NCBI GenBank assembly: GCA_009843675.1
Contig: VYCZ01000412.1
Coordinates: 1-7,488 of the forward strand
Length of the DNA stretch: 7,488 bases
Source of the DNA: Gammaproteobacteria bacterium
GTDB taxonomy: Bacteria > Pseudomonadota > Gammaproteobacteria > Eutrophobiales > Eutrophobiaceae
Reading direction: 5' to 3'
Translations under genes and position numbers: made by a program
Notes under the pieces: model-generated
Databases searched by the model: none
The model's input: only the letters and a program-made list of their open reading frames with translations
What the model was told of the DNA's origin: nothing
Shown: positions 6,312-7,488 of the stretch, piece by piece
How positions within the stretch are numbered: position 1 is the stretch's first letter
Layout: each line of letters opens with the position of its first letter

Positions 6312-7488
6312 TCAGAAGATGAAGTCGGCCTCGGCGAGCGTGGCTTGGTGATAGCCTTCCAGGGTAATGGTTCCACCGCCGTACGCGGCAAGGTCCATGA
6401 CCAGGCCCTGGTCGGTCTGCGTCAGGGTGAGGTCCGAGAGCGATTCAATCTCGTCGAATGCCGACAGGTCGATGCGGTCGGCGCCGTGGCCGAAATCCGG
6501 GAGGGCGTCTTCTCCGTGGCCGGGCGCAAACACGAACGTATCATCCCCCGGCCCGCCGTACAGTATATCGGCGCCGGCCTCCCCGGACAGGGTGTCAGCG
6601 CCCCGCCCGCCGTAGAGCTTGTCGTCCCCGTTGCCGCCGTACAGGATGTCATCGCCGCCGCCGGGGCCGCCGTACAACACATCATGGCCGCCCCGCCCCA
6701 GCAGGGCGTTGGCGCGGCTGTCGCCGGCCAGCACGTCGGCGTGGTCGGAGCCGTGCAGATCTTCGATATCCGGGACCTGCTCGGTACGGACGTTGCCGGC
6801 GGCGTCAGTGTATTCGACGGTAAGGAGTTCGGCGAATGTATCGCCCTCGGCCTCCCCGCCCCGGGCGCTGGCGTTATGCAGGCGCACCACTACCCCGGCG
6901 TTCGAGCCCTGGTAGCTGGCAGCATCCCTGCCCGCTCCCCCGGTGAGGGTGTCCGCGCCTGGCCCGCCGTGCAGCCAGTCGTTGCCGGGGCCGCCGTCCA
7001 GGACATCATCGCCGCCCCGGTGACCGGACAGGTGGTCGCCGTAGAGCACGTCGGCGCCACCGCGCCCGGCCAGCGCGTCCTGGCCGTCCCCGCCCGCCAG
7101 CACGTTATTGTTCTCATCGCCGGCCAGCGCGTCATCGTGGTTAGAGCCCAGGAGGCTTTGAATGGCCTGAAACGTGTCGCCCTCGGCGTCCCCGCCCCGG
7201 GCCGTGCCGTCATGCAGGCGCACTTCCACGCCTCCGGACGAGGCCCGGTAGCCGGCGAACGTGGTGTTGGCCGCATCGCTAAGGGCGCTGCCGATGAGGG
7301 TGTCCGCCCCGGGGCCGCCTTCCAGGTAGTCCCAGTGGCCGGGGTTAAGGCCGCCGCCCCTCAGGACATCATCCCCTGCCCCGCCCCAGAGTTCGTTGCC
7401 GAGCTCGCTGCCGGTGAGTGTGTCGGCGTGGGCGGAGCCGATGAGGCCGTCGATGCCGTGCAGCACGTCGCCCTCGGCGTCCCCGCCC
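6312..7488 (-). CDS. RTX calcium-binding repeat protein, C-terminal part (probable type I secretion substrate), 5' end outside window
   Basis: The last 391 residues of a larger secreted protein are visible; numbering here counts from the right edge. The frame is open to the edge. The GTG at 7464-7466 is not the start, because the codons before it (GGDAEGD) repeat a motif found twice inside. Three blocks of RTX nonapeptides of the form GGxGxDxLx appear at about 28-66, 126-188 and 259-317; these normally form a Ca2+-binding beta-roll outside the cell. Between them lie longer modules: a 27-residue unit with VRLH and GGDAEGDTF, then a GSxHADxLxGD segment. The C-terminal domain, about 317-391, has GADRIDLSAFDEI, GGGTITLEGY and the final DFIF. 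It resembles the end domain of proteins exported by type I ABC secretion. The gene is convergent with fbpC and more GC-rich than it. Catalytic or adhesive domains, and so function, are not visible. Confidence 0.88.
   Translation of the reverse strand, partial: GGDAEGDVLHGIDGLIGSAHADTLTGSELGNELWGGAGDDVLRGGGLNPGHWDYLEGGPGADTLIGSALSDAANTTFAGYRASSGGVEVRLHDGTARGGDAEGDTFQAIQSLLGSNHDDALAGDENNNVLAGGDGQDALAGRGGADVLYGDHLSGHRGGDDVLDGGPGNDWLHGGPGADTLTGGAGRDAASYQGSNAGVVVRLHNASARGGEAEGDTFAELLTVEYTDAAGNVRTEQVPDIEDLHGSDHADVLAGDSRANALLGRGGHDVLYGGPGGGDDILYGGNGDDKLYGGRGADTLSGEAGADILYGGPGDDTFVFAPGHGEDALPDFGHGADRIDLSAFDEIESLSDLTLTQTDQGLVMDLAAYGGGTITLEGYHQATLAEADFIF
6315..6539 (-). other. C-terminal type I secretion domain of the RTX protein
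   Basis: This stretch follows the last nonapeptide repeat and covers the final 75 residues. It shows TFVFAPGHGED, then DFGHGADRIDLSAF, an amphipathic region, GGGTITLEGY, and a short tail ending in DFIF. This order is the usual end of serralysin-like and other RTX proteins whose uncleaved C-terminal signal is read by the type I ABC exporter. No exporter genes are in the window. Confidence 0.7.
6537..6713 (-). repeat. RTX nonapeptide array, C-terminal block
   Basis: This block encodes six or so back-to-back glycine/aspartate repeats, such as GRGGHDVLYGG, GGNGDDKLYGG, GRGADTLSG and GGPGDDTF. The conserved GGxGxD turns bind Ca2+ in known beta-rolls. It is the densest of the three RTX blocks and adjoins the secretion domain. 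Confidence 0.8.
6834..6914 (-). repeat. Duplicated 81-bp unit, copy nearest the C-terminus
   Basis: It encodes YQGSNAGVVVRLHN followed by ASARGGEAEGDTF. It is a clear paralogue of the unit at 7170-7250, with the same length and no gaps. The bases around 6841-6861 differ from the matching segments at 7177 and 7468 by one base. Confidence 0.75.
7170..7250 (-). repeat. Duplicated 81-bp unit, middle copy
   Basis: It encodes YRASSGGVEVRLHD followed by GTARGGDAEGDTF. It lies 336 bp (112 codons) from the copy at 6834-6914. The 22 bases at 7176-7197 recur exactly at 7467-7488, at the window edge, showing that at least a third copy begins further right. Confidence 0.75.
7467..7488 (-). repeat. Edge-truncated third copy of the duplicated unit
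   Basis: These 22 bases are identical to 7176-7197 and encode GGDAEGD in the RTX frame. The spacing to the middle copy is 291 bp (97 codons). Only the end of this copy is inside the window. Confidence 0.7.

Noticed and set aside
6367..6915. Plus-strand frames opposite the RTX gene, rich in arginine, proline and serine.
   Set aside because: They are antisense readings of the Gly/Asp repeats. The minus frame has clear RTX motifs and a proper C-terminal domain.

Overview
The window reads as a chromosomal piece of a GC-rich Gram-negative bacterium, most likely a gammaproteobacterium. This is inferred from an outer-membrane TonB-dependent receptor, a Fur-type operator, and a periplasmic ferric-iron ABC system in the FbpABC/FutABC style. 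No ribosomal RNA, tRNA, CRISPR array or transposase gene is visible, so the lineage cannot be fixed further.

Positions 1-184 are a mostly AT-rich leader. It carries a near-perfect 25-bp Fur palindrome overlapping a plausible sigma-70 promoter, followed by a good ribosome binding site. Positions 185-2476 encode a FecA-like TonB-dependent receptor. A strong intrinsic terminator follows (2496-2527). Overlapping it are a candidate second promoter (2480-2508) and an alternative hairpin or palindrome (2485-2515). Then come three tightly packed genes on the same strand: a Fe3+ periplasmic binding protein (2541-3548), a fused two-domain permease with about 12 membrane segments (3573-5222), and an ATPase whose start overlaps the permease stop by 8 bp (5215-6246).

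Together these four genes describe a full route for ferric iron. The receptor would bring a ferric chelate across the outer membrane using TonB energy. FbpA would pick up Fe3+ in the periplasm, and FbpB with FbpC would pump it into the cytoplasm. TonB, ExbB, ExbD and siderophore genes are not in the window, so the chelate is unknown.

After a 65-bp tail-to-tail gap, the minus strand (6312-7488) carries the C-terminal part of a large RTX-type calcium-binding protein. It has glycine/aspartate nonapeptide repeats, a larger duplicated module, and a C-terminal domain typical of type I secretion substrates. Its reading frame runs off the right edge, so its N-terminal domain and function are not visible. 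It is convergent with the iron genes, and nothing in the sequence ties it to iron uptake.

The most unusual structure is the 2480-2527 junction. There, terminator, promoter-like elements and a competing palindrome share the same roughly 50 bp. No wholly new system is evident.
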